Positions 27,923 through 37,995 of a stretch of 64,000 bases of DNA are shown here, in pieces (position 1 is the stretch's first letter; each line of letters starts with the position of its first letter). The notes under the pieces were generated by a model. The model was not told where the DNA came from, made no database searches, and worked only from the letters and a program-made list of their open reading frames with translations. Source of the DNA: Metapseudomonas boanensis. Lineage in GTDB: Bacteria > Pseudomonadota > Gammaproteobacteria > Pseudomonadales > Pseudomonadaceae. The stretch is taken from assembly GCF_018704125.1 (NCBI RefSeq), contig NZ_JAGTIS010000007.1, positions 124,001-188,000 of the forward strand, written 5' to 3'. A program made the translations under genes and the position numbers.

Positions 27923-28876
27923 ATGGCAGAACTGAATCCTGAGCTGTCCCTCGACCTGCTGCGGGTCTTCGAATCCGCTGCGCGCCACCTCAGCTTCACC
28001 GCCGCTGCGGTGGAACTTGGCACCACGCAGCCGGCGGTCAGCCAGCAGATCCAGCGTCTGGAGAAGCAGCTGGCGACGCGCCTATTCGACCGCGTCTACC
28101 GCGGCATCGAGCTGACCGACAGCGGTCGTCTGCTGTTCGGCCACGTGCAGGAGGGCTTGCTGGCGATCAGTACCGGCCTCGAAGCCATCGGTTCGCGCCC
28201 ACAGCACGAGGTGCTGCAGGTCGCCACCGACTTCGCCTTCGCCGCCTACTGGCTGATGCCACGGCTGCACCGCTTCCATGAGGCGAACCCGGACATCGAC
28301 GTGAGCCTGGTGACCAGCGACCGCACGATGAACATGCTGCGTTCGGAGATCGATGTCGCCATCGCCTTCGGCGACGGCCGCTTCAAGCACGGCGACGCAT
28401 TCTTGCTGTTTCGCGAGGAGGTCTTCCCGATCTGCAGCCCGCGCCTGTTGGTAGGGCGCGAGGCGCCACTGTCAGTGAGCGCGTTAGCGGACCTGCCACT
28501 GTTGCACCTGAAGCCTGAGGTACGCACCCGCTGGTTTGACTGGAACGCGCTGTTCCGTGCCCTGGGCATTGCCCAGCCGCCCGCGTCGGGGCTGCTGCGC
28601 TTCGACAATTACACTCTGCTGATCCAGGCTGCGATCGCCGGTCAGGGTGTGGCCATCGGTTGGCGCTACCTGGTGGACGAGTTGATCGAGCAAGGCCTGC
28701 TGACGCGGCTGATCGACGGCAGCGTCGCCTCGGAATTTGGCTATTACGTGGTCCAGCCAGCGCGCAAGCGGCGCGTACGGCTGGTGGATTCGTTCGTCGA
28801 CTGGCTGCAACGGGAGCTGGGCGATGAAGCCCGGCAGGGGCAGCTGATCACGCAATCGGAAGGCATCGCAATATGA
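27923..28876 (+). CDS. LysR-family regulator of the choline-sulfate genes
   Basis: 317-residue LysR regulator divergent from betC. Residues about 9-68 form the winged helix-turn-helix (LRVFESAARHLSFTAAAVEL, TTQPAVSQQIQRLEKQL), and about 95-300 the effector domain. By position and divergence it probably activates betC in response to choline-O-sulfate or choline; this is inferred from the conserved arrangement. Its final codons overlap the next gene by four bases (ATGA), so the downstream small protein is coupled to it. Confidence 0.9.
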   Translation: MAELNPELSLDLLRVFESAARHLSFTAAAVELGTTQPAVSQQIQRLEKQLATRLFDRVYRGIELTDSGRLLFGHVQEGLLAISTGLEAIGSRPQHEVLQVATDFAFAAYWLMPRLHRFHEANPDIDVSLVTSDRTMNMLRSEIDVAIAFGDGRFKHGDAFLLFREEVFPICSPRLLVGREAPLSVSALADLPLLHLKPEVRTRWFDWNALFRALGIAQPPASGLLRFDNYTLLIQAAIAGQGVAIGWRYLVDELIEQGLLTRLIDGSVASEFGYYVVQPARKRRVRLVDSFVDWLQRELGDEARQGQLITQSEGIAI

Positions 28877-29241
28877 GTCAGGCTCCCGCTCCCCGCATCA
28901 AGGGCTATCACGCCCATGTCTACTTCACCGCCGAGACCCTTGAGCAGGCCCGCACCCTGTGCGAAGAAGCAGCGCGTCTGTTCCCGCTGAAGATGGGCCG
29001 CGTGCACGAGAAGCCGGTTGGCCCACACCCCGACTGGAGCTGTCAGCTGGCCTTCAAGCCGGAGCTTTTTGGCGAGGTGATCCCCTGGCTGGCACTGCAC
29101 CGCAATGGCCTGGTGGTGCTGGTGCACCCCATCACCGGCAGCGACCTGCGCGACCATCGCGACTATCCCCTATGGATGGGCGCCGTGCGGCCGCTGGACC
29201 TGTCCGATTTGTCGGATGGGGCGGTGGAATACGATTTGTAG
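28873..29241 (+). CDS. DOPA 4,5-dioxygenase-family protein
   Basis: A 122-residue protein of the small vicinal-oxygen-chelate-like DOPA 4,5-dioxygenase family. Candidate metal ligands are in GYHAHVYF (H13, H15), HEKPVGPHPDW near 45-55 and LVHPITGSDLRDHRDYPLWMG near 83-103. It is translationally coupled to the LysR gene. The fungal and plant relatives cleave L-DOPA, but bacterial substrates are mostly unknown, so only the fold is called. Confidence 0.82.
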   Translation: MSQAPAPRIKGYHAHVYFTAETLEQARTLCEEAARLFPLKMGRVHEKPVGPHPDWSCQLAFKPELFGEVIPWLALHRNGLVVLVHPITGSDLRDHRDYPLWMGAVRPLDLSDLSDGAVEYDL

Positions 29242-29252
29242 GCGAGAAAAAC

Positions 29253-29319
29253 ACCGTAGGAGCGAGCCTGCTCGCGAATGGCCTGTGCAAGCCTTTGCGA
29301 GCAAGCTCGCTCCTACGGT
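29253..29319. repeat. REPIN
   Basis: ACCGTAGGAGCGAGCCTGCT at 29253 is matched by the inverted GAGCAAGCTCGCTCCTACGG ending at 29318. Near-perfect doublet between the dioxygenase-like gene and trpA, whose ends converge here. Confidence 0.9.
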
Positions 29320-29330
29320 TCGGGATGACG

Positions 29331-31490
<2,160 letters not shown>

Positions 31491-32381
31491 ATGAGCCGAG
31501 ACCTGCCTCCGCTGAATGCCCTGCGCGCCTTCGAGGCCGCCGCACGCCTGCAGAGCATCAGCCGCGCTGCGGATGAACTACATGTGACCCATGGCGCCGT
31601 AAGCCGCCAGGTGCGCCTGCTGGAAGAACAGCTCGGCGTGGCGCTGTTCAGCAAGGAAGGGCGTGGCGTAAAACTCACGGATGCCGGCCAGCGTCTGCGG
31701 GATGCTTCGGGCGAAGCCTTCGACCGCCTGCGCGATGTGTGCGCCGACCTGCAGCGGCGCAGCGAGGATGCCCCTTTCGTGCTCGGTTGCCCCGGCAGCT
31801 TGTTGGCGCGCTGGTTCATCCCGCGCCTGGATCGCCTCAACCGCGAGCTGCCGGAACTGCGCCTGCAGCTTTCGGCCAGCGAAGGCGAGCTGGACCCGCG
31901 CCGTCCTGGCGTCGATGCCACCCTCTGCTTCGCCGAACCACCCTGGCCAGCGGACATGCGGGTGTTCGAGCTGGCGATCGAGCGCATCGGCCCGGTCCTC
32001 AGCCCGCGCTATGCCCGCCACGATGCGCTAGCCAACGCCCAGGCGGCAGCATTGCTGGATGACGCCCTGCTGCACACGGTGTCGCGGCCCCAGGCTTGGC
32101 CGCAATGGGCGCGAGCCCAGGGCCTGATGGCAGAGCAGCTTCGTCTGGGGCAAGGTTTCGAGCATCTCTATTACCTGCTTGAGGCCGCGGTCGCAGGCCT
32201 CGGGGTGGCCATTGCGCCGCAGCAATTGGTTGCCGACGAACTGGCCTCGGGACGCTTGGTGGCACCCTGGGGCTTCGTCGAGACGCCGGCTCGCCTGGCG
32301 CTCTGGGTGCCGGCACGCCAGCTCGATCGTCGCGCCGAACGACTTGCCCAGTGGTTGCGCAATGAGTTGGCAGGCCGATAG
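31491..32381 (+). CDS. trpI: LysR-family activator of trpBA
   Basis: 296-residue LysR regulator beginning [20 protein letters not shown], with helix-turn-helix [20 protein letters not shown] near 22-41 and the effector domain after residue 90. Divergence from trpB and similarity to GcvA-like regulators with the motif [19 protein letters not shown] identify it as TrpI, which senses indoleglycerol phosphate and turns on trpBA. The start codon has a weak ribosome-binding site. Confidence 0.92.
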   Translation: MSRDLPPLNALRAFEAAARLQSISRAADELHVTHGAVSRQVRLLEEQLGVALFSKEGRGVKLTDAGQRLRDASGEAFDRLRDVCADLQRRSEDAPFVLGCPGSLLARWFIPRLDRLNRELPELRLQLSASEGELDPRRPGVDATLCFAEPPWPADMRVFELAIERIGPVLSPRYARHDALANAQAAALLDDALLHTVSRPQAWPQWARAQGLMAEQLRLGQGFEHLYYLLEAAVAGLGVAIAPQQLVADELASGRLVAPWGFVETPARLALWVPARQLDRRAERLAQWLRNELAGR

Positions 32382-32420
32382 CCGCATTCTTGTCTAGCCT
32401 TGGTGAGGACACCTACCAGG

Positions 32421-32564
32421 CCGTTGAAAAACTACCTGCGTTGGCAATACTGCGCTCAACCGGCCCGGGACACGGCGTCTCAAAATGCTCATTTACAGCA
32501 CGTGAACTGCGTTTTTCGGCCGTTTTTGGCTTGTCTTGCCTGCCTCGCCTACGCTTTTCAACGG
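32421..32564. repeat. 144-bp element with CCGTTGAAAA inverted ends
   Basis: CCGTTGAAAA at 32421-32430 is exactly inverted as TTTTCAACGG at 32555-32564, and imperfect pairing continues inward (GGCAA...TTGCC type words). It ends 34 bp before the dodecin start. The internal sequence TCAAAATGCTCATTTACAG resembles a dispersed Pseudomonas intergenic repeat. No gene within. Confidence 0.5.
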
Positions 32565-32597
32565 TTTGTTACCCGCGCCTACCGAAGGAGATGCGCC

Positions 32598-32813
32598 ATG
32601 TCTGATCACCACACGTACAAGAAGATCGAGATCATCGGGTCGTCGCGCAACAGCACCGATGAGGCGATCAACAATGCCTTGGCCGAGGCCTCCAAGTCGG
32701 TCCGCAACATGGAATGGTTCGAAGTGGTGGATACCCGCGGGCATATCGAGAACGGTCGCGTTGGCCACTATCAGGTCACGCTGAAGATCGGTTTCAAGGT
32801 CAGCGATAGCTAG
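32598..32813 (+). CDS. Dodecin flavin-binding protein
   Basis: 71-residue protein ([20 protein letters not shown]...) of the dodecin family; twelve subunits assemble into a shell that stores riboflavin/FMN. The ATG at 32598 follows a strong GAAGGAGATG site. Family features seen are the single helix flanked by three strands, and the flavin-stacking Trp in NMEWFEV. Upstream lies a 144-bp repeat element; it appears monocistronic. Confidence 0.92.
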   Translation: MSDHHTYKKIEIIGSSRNSTDEAINNALAEASKSVRNMEWFEVVDTRGHIENGRVGHYQVTLKIGFKVSDS

Positions 32814-32839
32814 CAGCCGCTCCAAGGCACGTGCAGCCT

Positions 32840-32935
32840 ACGGGCTGATTGGTCAGCCGTAGCCCGGACCTCAATCTGGGGAGCCGCACCCTTCCCGCGC
32901 TGAAGTCTGGGCTACGTGTCTCTGGCAGGCCAATC
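32840..32935. repeat. Palindromic GTAGCCCGGAC repeat in a 251-bp gap
   Basis: GTAGCCCGGAC near 32868 is inverted as GTCTGGGCTAC near 32905-32917, a REP-like palindrome. The rest of the gap (32814-33064) has no supported gene. Confidence 0.45.
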
Positions 32936-33064
32936 CTTGCCAGGCGGTTTCCTGGTTTTCGAAACCTGCCGTCTAGCCGGCACGATCGGCATTCCCTAGA
33001 GTAAGACCCAGCAATTCACTCGGATATGCGTGTGCGCCTGTCCCCTGAAACGGGTCTTACTGAC

Positions 33065-34063
33065 ATGACTGCCCTTTCCAAACTGCCCCTTTCCGTCCTT
33101 GACTTGGCACCGATCCGCGACCACGGCGGTGCTACGCAGGCGCTGCACAACTCCCTGGCGTTGGCGCAGCACGTCGAAAGGCTGGGTTTCTCGCGTTTCT
33201 GGGTCGCCGAGCACCACAACATGGACGGCATCGCCAGCTCGGCCACTGCCGTATTGCTCGGCTACCTGGCCAGCGGAACCTCGACCCTGCGCCTGGGCTC
33301 CGGCGGGATCATGCTGCCCAACCATGCGCCGCTGGTGATCGCCGAACAGTTCGGCACCCTCGCCAGCCTCTATCCGGGGCGTATCGAACTGGGTCTGGGC
33401 CGCGCGCCCGGTGCCGACCACCTCACCGCCCGCGCCTTGCGTCGTGATCGCTTGGGTGATGCGGATGATTTCCCGCAGGACGTCGAGGAACTGGAAATGC
33501 TGCTCGGCCCGCGCCAGCCTGGGCAGAAGGTCATCGCCATGCCGGGCACGGATACCCGTGTGCCGATCTGGCTGCTCGGCTCGAGCCTGTTCAGCGCCCA
33601 GCTCGCCGGGCAAAAAGGCCTGCCCTATGCCTTCGCCTCGCACTTCGCACCGCGCTACATGTACGAGGCGATTCGCGTCTACCGCAATCATTTCCGTCCC
33701 TCGGCGGTGCTCGACAAGCCCTACGTAATGCTCGGCGTCCCGCTGGTGGCGGCGCCGACCGACGAAGAGGCGGAATTCCTCGCCACCACTGTCTATCAGC
33801 GGGTGCTGGCGCTGATCCGTGGCGAAAGCCTGGTGTTGCGTCCTCCGGTGGAGAGCATGGCAGGGCGCTGGCTACCCCATGAGAAAGAGGCGGTGGGCAG
33901 TTTCCTGGCGTTGGCCATGGTGGGTGGGCCGGAGAAGATCCGGGCACGACTGCAGGTATTGCTCGACCAGACCGACGCCGACGAGCTGATCTTCACCTGC
34001 GATCTCTACCAGCACGAGCATCGTCTGCGCGCGTTCGACATCCTCGCGGGTTTGCGCGGCTGA
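33065..34063 (+). CDS. Luciferase-like (LLM) flavin-dependent oxidoreductase
   Basis: 332-residue flavin-dependent monooxygenase-like protein of the YhbW / MsnO8 group. The ATG at 33065 ([17 protein letters not shown]) fits the family N-terminus; a start 13 codons earlier precedes it in frame. Family blocks: [30 protein letters not shown] near 48-64, [23 protein letters not shown] region near 80-105 and [11 protein letters not shown] near 115. The substrate is unknown. No flavin reductase gene lies beside it. Confidence 0.9.
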   Translation: MTALSKLPLSVLDLAPIRDHGGATQALHNSLALAQHVERLGFSRFWVAEHHNMDGIASSATAVLLGYLASGTSTLRLGSGGIMLPNHAPLVIAEQFGTLASLYPGRIELGLGRAPGADHLTARALRRDRLGDADDFPQDVEELEMLLGPRQPGQKVIAMPGTDTRVPIWLLGSSLFSAQLAGQKGLPYAFASHFAPRYMYEAIRVYRNHFRPSAVLDKPYVMLGVPLVAAPTDEEAEFLATTVYQRVLALIRGESLVLRPPVESMAGRWLPHEKEAVGSFLALAMVGGPEKIRARLQVLLDQTDADELIFTCDLYQHEHRLRAFDILAGLRG

Positions 34064-34065
34064 CC

Positions 34066-34488
34066 TCAGAAGGGTCCGCAGCGTGGCATTCGTTCGTTGC
34101 GGGCCAGGACCTGGCGGTTTTCGCCGTACAGCCAGGCCATTGGCTGGTTGGCAGCGTTGCGGGCCTCCAGGCGGTAGCGCTGGCCAGCACTGAAGCCGTC
34201 GTAACGGAATTCCAGGTAGCAGGTGATCTGGAAAGGCTCGGAGGCGGAAAGCATTCCGCCCCCGCCGCCGACCTCGAACTGGTAGCGGACTTCCAACTCG
34301 TGCTTGCCTGGCAGGACCTGGAAGTAGCGGCCGTCATTCCAGCGTTTGCCATCCAGGCGGTGGGCCATCAGCGTGTCGCCGGGTTCGGGGGTCACTTCTA
34401 CCCAAGCCATTCGCGGGTCAGGCTCGGGCAACTGGCTGGCGCAGGCGGTCAGGCTGGCCAGCAGCATGAGGGCCAACAGCGTGCGCAT
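34066..34488 (-). CDS. Putative lipoprotein (paralogue pair, copy A)
   Basis: A 140-residue exported lipoprotein: MRTLLALMLLASLTAC gives a lipobox LTAC near residue 13-16. The mature part has a repeated theme shared with the next gene (DPRMAWVEV, RYFQVLPGKHELEVRYQF, YLEFRYDGFSAGQRYRLEA). Start at 34488 follows GGACTCC-type weak site; the frame five codons longer is less likely because it would disturb the signal peptide. Likely an outer-membrane or periplasmic structural protein; function unknown. Confidence 0.82.
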   Translation of the reverse strand: MRTLLALMLLASLTACASQLPEPDPRMAWVEVTPEPGDTLMAHRLDGKRWNDGRYFQVLPGKHELEVRYQFEVGGGGGMLSASEPFQITCYLEFRYDGFSAGQRYRLEARNAANQPMAWLYGENRQVLARNERMPRCGPF

Positions 34489-34540
34489 GGCGGAGTCCTC
34501 CAAGGATCGATGCTCTCAGCATAAACCCATGGCGGAGGTT

Positions 34541-34957
34541 TCAGACATCGCCGCAGCGGCTTTCCCGAGCCCGCGCAACCTCGTTGTGTTGCTCATCGTA
34601 GAGCCTGGCCCAGGGGCGGAAGCCGATGGCGCCTGCTTCCAATTGATAGCGCTCGCCCGCGGCGAAGTCCCCGTAGGACAGCTTCAGCAGACAGGTGCGG
34701 AGATAGCCCTGGTGATCCGGACCGATGTCCTGGCCCCCGACGGGGAACTTGAGACGGACCTCCAATTCGTGTCGCCCTGGCATGACCTGAAAGTAACGGT
34801 CGTCTTCCAGCGGTTTTTCGTCCACGCGGTTGGCCTTCAGCGTCTGGTCATCCTGATACGCGAGTGCAACCCAGGCCTGGTTTGGATCGGGGCTCGGCAT
34901 GATCAGCGAGCAGGCGCCCAGGTTCAGCAGAGACAGGCAGATGAGTAGGCGGCGCAT
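34541..34957 (-). CDS. Putative lipoprotein (paralogue pair, copy B)
   Basis: 138 residues, MRRLLICLSLLNLGAC as lipoprotein signal (lipobox LGAC). It is clearly paralogous to copy A: DPNQAWVALAY, RYFQVMPGRHELEVRLKF and LLKLSYGDFAAGERYQLEA align throughout, so the two arose by tandem duplication. The ATG at 34957 follows GGAG; a much longer frame to 35710 is the antisense shadow of the peptidase gene. Divergent from the aminopeptidase-like gene. Confidence 0.82.
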   Translation of the reverse strand: MRRLLICLSLLNLGACSLIMPSPDPNQAWVALAYQDDQTLKANRVDEKPLEDDRYFQVMPGRHELEVRLKFPVGGQDIGPDHQGYLRTCLLKLSYGDFAAGERYQLEAGAIGFRPWARLYDEQHNEVARARESRCGDV

Positions 34958-35008
34958 GGTGGACTCCGGTAATGGCGGGTTATTGGGCTTATGCGCTAGT
35001 GTCTCGGC

Positions 35009-36085
35009 ATGCTGCCCTCTCTTCTTATCGTCCTTCTCGACCGCATACGCCGTCCCTGGGTTCCCTTGCTGGCGTCCTGGCTGCTGAGCGGCTGTTCGAG
35101 CCTCGACTACTATGGCCACCTGGCCCGGGGGCAACTCGAACTGTTGCGCGCGCGCCAGCCGGTGAACGAACTGCTTGCCGATCCGGCCCAGGATCCCACA
35201 CTCCAGCGTCGCCTGGCTCTGGCGCAGGTGGCGCGGAGCTTCGCCAGTGCGCAACTGGCCCTGCCAGACAATGGCAGTTACCGCGTATACGCGGATATCC
35301 ACAGACCTTATGTGGTCTGGAACCTGTTCGCCACACCGGAGTTCTCCCTGGAGCCGCAAAGCCACTGCTTCCCGATCGCCGGGTGCGTGGCGTATCGCGG
35401 CTTCTACGAGCTGGGGCGAGCACGGGGCGCCGCTGCGCTGCTCAAGCAGGAGGGGCTGGATACCTGGGTCGGTGGTGTCGAGGCGTATTCCACGCTCGGC
35501 TGGTTCGACGATCCGATCCTCAGCAGCATGCTGCGCTGGGATGACGATCGCCTGGCCGCGCTGATCTTCCATGAGTTGGCCCACCAGCGCCTTTATGTGC
35601 CGGACGACACCGCGTTCAACGAATCCTTCGCCAGCTTCGTGGAACGCGAGGGCCTGCGCCAGTGGCGTGCCAGCCGCGGCTTGCCGCCCAAGGATGACCT
35701 GCGGTGGCAACGTGGCGAAGCTTTCACCGAGTTGGTAATGGCTTCCCGTGTGCGGCTGGAACAGCTCTATGCCCGCGAGCTGCCCGTCGAGGCCATGCGC
35801 CAGGCCAAACAGGCCGAATTCGAACGTCTGCGCCGCGACTATCGCGCCCTGCGCAATGCTGAGTGGGGCGGTGTCGGCCCTTACGACAGCTGGGTCGAGG
35901 GCCCGATGAACAACGCCAAGCTGCTGCCATTCGGACTTTATGACCAGTGGGTGCCGGCCTTTACGGTGCTGTTCCGCGAAGTGGAAGGCGACTGGTCCGC
36001 GTTCTACGAGCGGGCGGGGCTCCTGGGGCGGTTGTCGACCGCAGAACGTTCAAAGGCACTGGAAAGCCTGATAGCAAAACGCTAG
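35009..36085 (+). CDS. Aminopeptidase-like zinc lipoprotein
   Basis: 358-residue putative zinc peptidase of the Pseudomonas 'aminopeptidase' family (PF10023-type). Lipobox LLSGC near residues 25-29 suggests membrane anchoring. The zinc motif HELAHQ (H-E-x-x-H) lies near 189-194, with FNESFASFVEREGL downstream as the probable third-ligand helix. The remaining sequence is family-typical. Faces away from the lipoprotein pair and is followed by the DUF1161 gene. Confidence 0.85.
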   Translation: MLPSLLIVLLDRIRRPWVPLLASWLLSGCSSLDYYGHLARGQLELLRARQPVNELLADPAQDPTLQRRLALAQVARSFASAQLALPDNGSYRVYADIHRPYVVWNLFATPEFSLEPQSHCFPIAGCVAYRGFYELGRARGAAALLKQEGLDTWVGGVEAYSTLGWFDDPILSSMLRWDDDRLAALIFHELAHQRLYVPDDTAFNESFASFVEREGLRQWRASRGLPPKDDLRWQRGEAFTELVMASRVRLEQLYARELPVEAMRQAKQAEFERLRRDYRALRNAEWGGVGPYDSWVEGPMNNAKLLPFGLYDQWVPAFTVLFREVEGDWSAFYERAGLLGRLSTAERSKALESLIAKR

Positions 36086-36143
36086 AACTTGGAGACTTGG
36101 CCGTCAGTCGAATGGTCAGGTTCCCAAGGAAAAGGAGTCGGCA

Positions 36144-36377
36144 ATGAAGAAAATCGGGATCGTCATATTGCTGGGTATGCTGGCCAGCACCGCCTGGGCC
36201 GCGCCCAAGCCATGCGAGGAGCTGAAGAAGGAAATCGAGGTGAAGATCCAGGCCGCTGGCGTCACCAGCTACACCTTGGAAATCGTGCCGAACGACGAGG
36301 TGAAGGACCAGAGCATGGTGGTCGGCTCGTGCGAGTTCGGCACCAAGAAGATCATTTACCAGCGCAACGGCGGCTGA
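36144..36377 (+). CDS. DUF1161 periplasmic protein
   Basis: 77 residues with signal peptide MKKIGIVILLGMLASTAWA, then a short domain with two cysteines (PKPCEELKKEIEVKI and VVGSCEFGTKKIIY) likely disulfide-bonded in the periplasm. This is the DUF1161 pattern. AAAGGAG lies seven bases before the ATG. Function unknown; some relatives are stress- or osmolarity-induced, which is not shown here. Confidence 0.85.
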   Translation: MKKIGIVILLGMLASTAWAAPKPCEELKKEIEVKIQAAGVTSYTLEIVPNDEVKDQSMVVGSCEFGTKKIIYQRNGG

Positions 36378-36472
36378 CCTTCACTTGGGTAAGGGCGGAA
36401 GGCACAGTTAGGTATCGCTACGCCCAGCGGAGCGCCTCCCCACCCATCCTGCGGGACTGTGAGCCTCGTGGG

Positions 36473-36665
36473 GGGGCGAATGAAATGGCGCTGTCCGCGT
36501 TTAGTGCTGCAAGTGGCTGCATTCCTTGAAGGAGCGGGGGGACGCCGATTTCTTGCTCGCGAACCGGACCTTTTCGCGAGCAAGCTCGCTCCTACAAGGA
36601 TCTCAGCTCGGCTATCGATTGCTAGCAACAGCTAACGCAGACATGGCGAATGAAATCGTCCCCAC
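36473..36665. repeat. MITE-like palindromic element with nested REPIN, copy 1
   Basis: About 193 bp. The ends are imperfect inverted repeats (GGGGCGAATGAAATGG... and ...GGCGAATGAAATCGTCCCC), with matching inner words CTGTCCGCGTTTAG and CTAACGCAGACA. The middle carries a REP doublet (GCTCGCGAACC...CGCGAGCAAGCTCGCTCC). Homologous along its length to the element at 43165-43335. It fills the 300-bp gap between the DUF1161 and HAD genes. Confidence 0.75.
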
Positions 36666-36677
36666 TGGGCTGTCCCC

Positions 36678-37331
36678 TCAATCGAACGCCCTGCTCAGCT
36701 CATCCAGGCTGGCGAAGTAATAAGCCGGCTCCTCCCCCAGCAATTCCTCTCGGCTGCCGAAACCGTAGCCCACACCGGCCCCATGCAGGCCATTACGCCG
36801 GGCGCCGATCAGGTCGTGCTTGCGGTCGCCGATCATCAGGGTGTCGGCCGGGTCGAGCCCTTCCTCGTCCAGCAAGTGGCGGATCAGCTCCACCTTGTCG
36901 GTGCGGGTGCCATCCAGTTCGCTGCCGTAGATATGCGTAAAGTGCCGGTCGAAGCCGAAGTGCCGGGCGATCTCGCGGGCGAACACCGTCGGCTTGCTGG
37001 TGGCGATGAAGAGGGTTCGTCGCTGGTCGCGCAGCCGGCCAAGCAGGGTGTCGATGCCGTCGAAGACGCGGTTCTCGTATAGCCCGGTGACCTTGAAACG
37101 ATCGCGGTAATGGTTCACCGCTTCCCAGGCGCGGGCCTCCTCCAGGTCGTAGGTCTGCATGAAGCATTGCAGCAGCGGCGGGCCGATGAAGTGCTCCAGC
37201 CGCGCCAGCTCTGGCTCATGGATATCCAGCTTGGCCAGGGCGTACTGCACCGAGCGGGTGATCCCCTCGCGCGGGTCGGTGAGGGTGCCGTCGAGGTCGA
37301 AGAGCAGGTTCTGGTAGTGCATGGTCATCAT
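36678..37331 (-). CDS. HAD-family phosphatase (phosphoglycolate-phosphatase-like)
   Basis: 217-residue haloacid-dehalogenase hydrolase. Motif I LLFDLDGTLTD near 8-18 (D11, D13), motif II FIATSKPT near 107, motif III Lys near 150, motif IV MIGDRKHDLIGA near 170. The helical cap between motifs I and II is of the Gph/pyrophosphatase type. The substrate cannot be deduced. Its start overlaps the stop of the gamma-carbonic-anhydrase-like gene (ATGA), so the two are coupled. Confidence 0.88.
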   Translation of the reverse strand: MMTMHYQNLLFDLDGTLTDPREGITRSVQYALAKLDIHEPELARLEHFIGPPLLQCFMQTYDLEEARAWEAVNHYRDRFKVTGLYENRVFDGIDTLLGRLRDQRRTLFIATSKPTVFAREIARHFGFDRHFTHIYGSELDGTRTDKVELIRHLLDEEGLDPADTLMIGDRKHDLIGARRNGLHGAGVGYGFGSREELLGEEPAYYFASLDELSRAFD

Positions 37332-37882
37332 TCGCCCTGGGCGCCGTACCCCTCGGCGATATGCAAATCTTTCAGCTTCACGTAGTTCGCGGCGCTGTAG
37401 GTGAAGAAGGCCCTTTCCTTCTCGGTCAGCGCCCTAGCCTGCTTCACCGGGCTGCCGACGTACAGAAAGCCGCTTTCCAGGCGCTTGCCGGGCGGCACCA
37501 GGCTGCCGGCGCCGAGCACCACGTCGTCCTCTATCACCGCACCGTCCATCACGATACTACCCATGCCGATCAGCACTCGGCTGCCGACCTTGCAGCCATG
37601 CAGCAGCGCCTTGTGGCCGATAGTCACGTCGTCGCCGATTTCCAGCGGATAGCCGCCCGGGTTGAAGGCGCTGGCGTGGGTGATATGCAGCACGCTGCCG
37701 TCCTGCACGCTGGTGCGTGCGCCGATGCGGATGTGGTGCATGTCGCCACGGATGGTCACCAGCGGCCAGACCGAGCTGTCGTCGCCCAGCCATACGTCGC
37801 CGATGACCACGGCGGAGGCGTCGACGAAGACCCGCTCGCCAAGCTGCGGGGTCATGTCCTGATAAGTTCTGATGGCTTTCAT
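37328..37882 (-). CDS. Gamma-carbonic-anhydrase-family protein
   Basis: 184-residue left-handed beta-helix protein of the YrdA/CaiE/gamma-CA group. Hexapeptide turns run throughout (VVIGDVWLGDDSSVWPLVTIRG...), and the trimer zinc ligands are in LHITHAS and IGHKALLHGC (three histidines). Bacterial members bind zinc, but carbonic-anhydrase activity varies. Divergent from prlC with a ~110-bp spacer; upstream of the HAD gene, as in P. aeruginosa (PA0066 position). Confidence 0.9.
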   Translation of the reverse strand: MKAIRTYQDMTPQLGERVFVDASAVVIGDVWLGDDSSVWPLVTIRGDMHHIRIGARTSVQDGSVLHITHASAFNPGGYPLEIGDDVTIGHKALLHGCKVGSRVLIGMGSIVMDGAVIEDDVVLGAGSLVPPGKRLESGFLYVGSPVKQARALTEKERAFFTYSAANYVKLKDLHIAEGYGAQGE

Positions 37883-37995
37883 AGCAATTCCTGAGGCTGC
37901 GTCCAGCGCCGATTGTAATTAAGATGGCCGTCATTCGCGCTGTGCACCTTTCCCGGCCAGCTCTCCTCGCTCTCTTCCGAATACAGGTGAATGCC

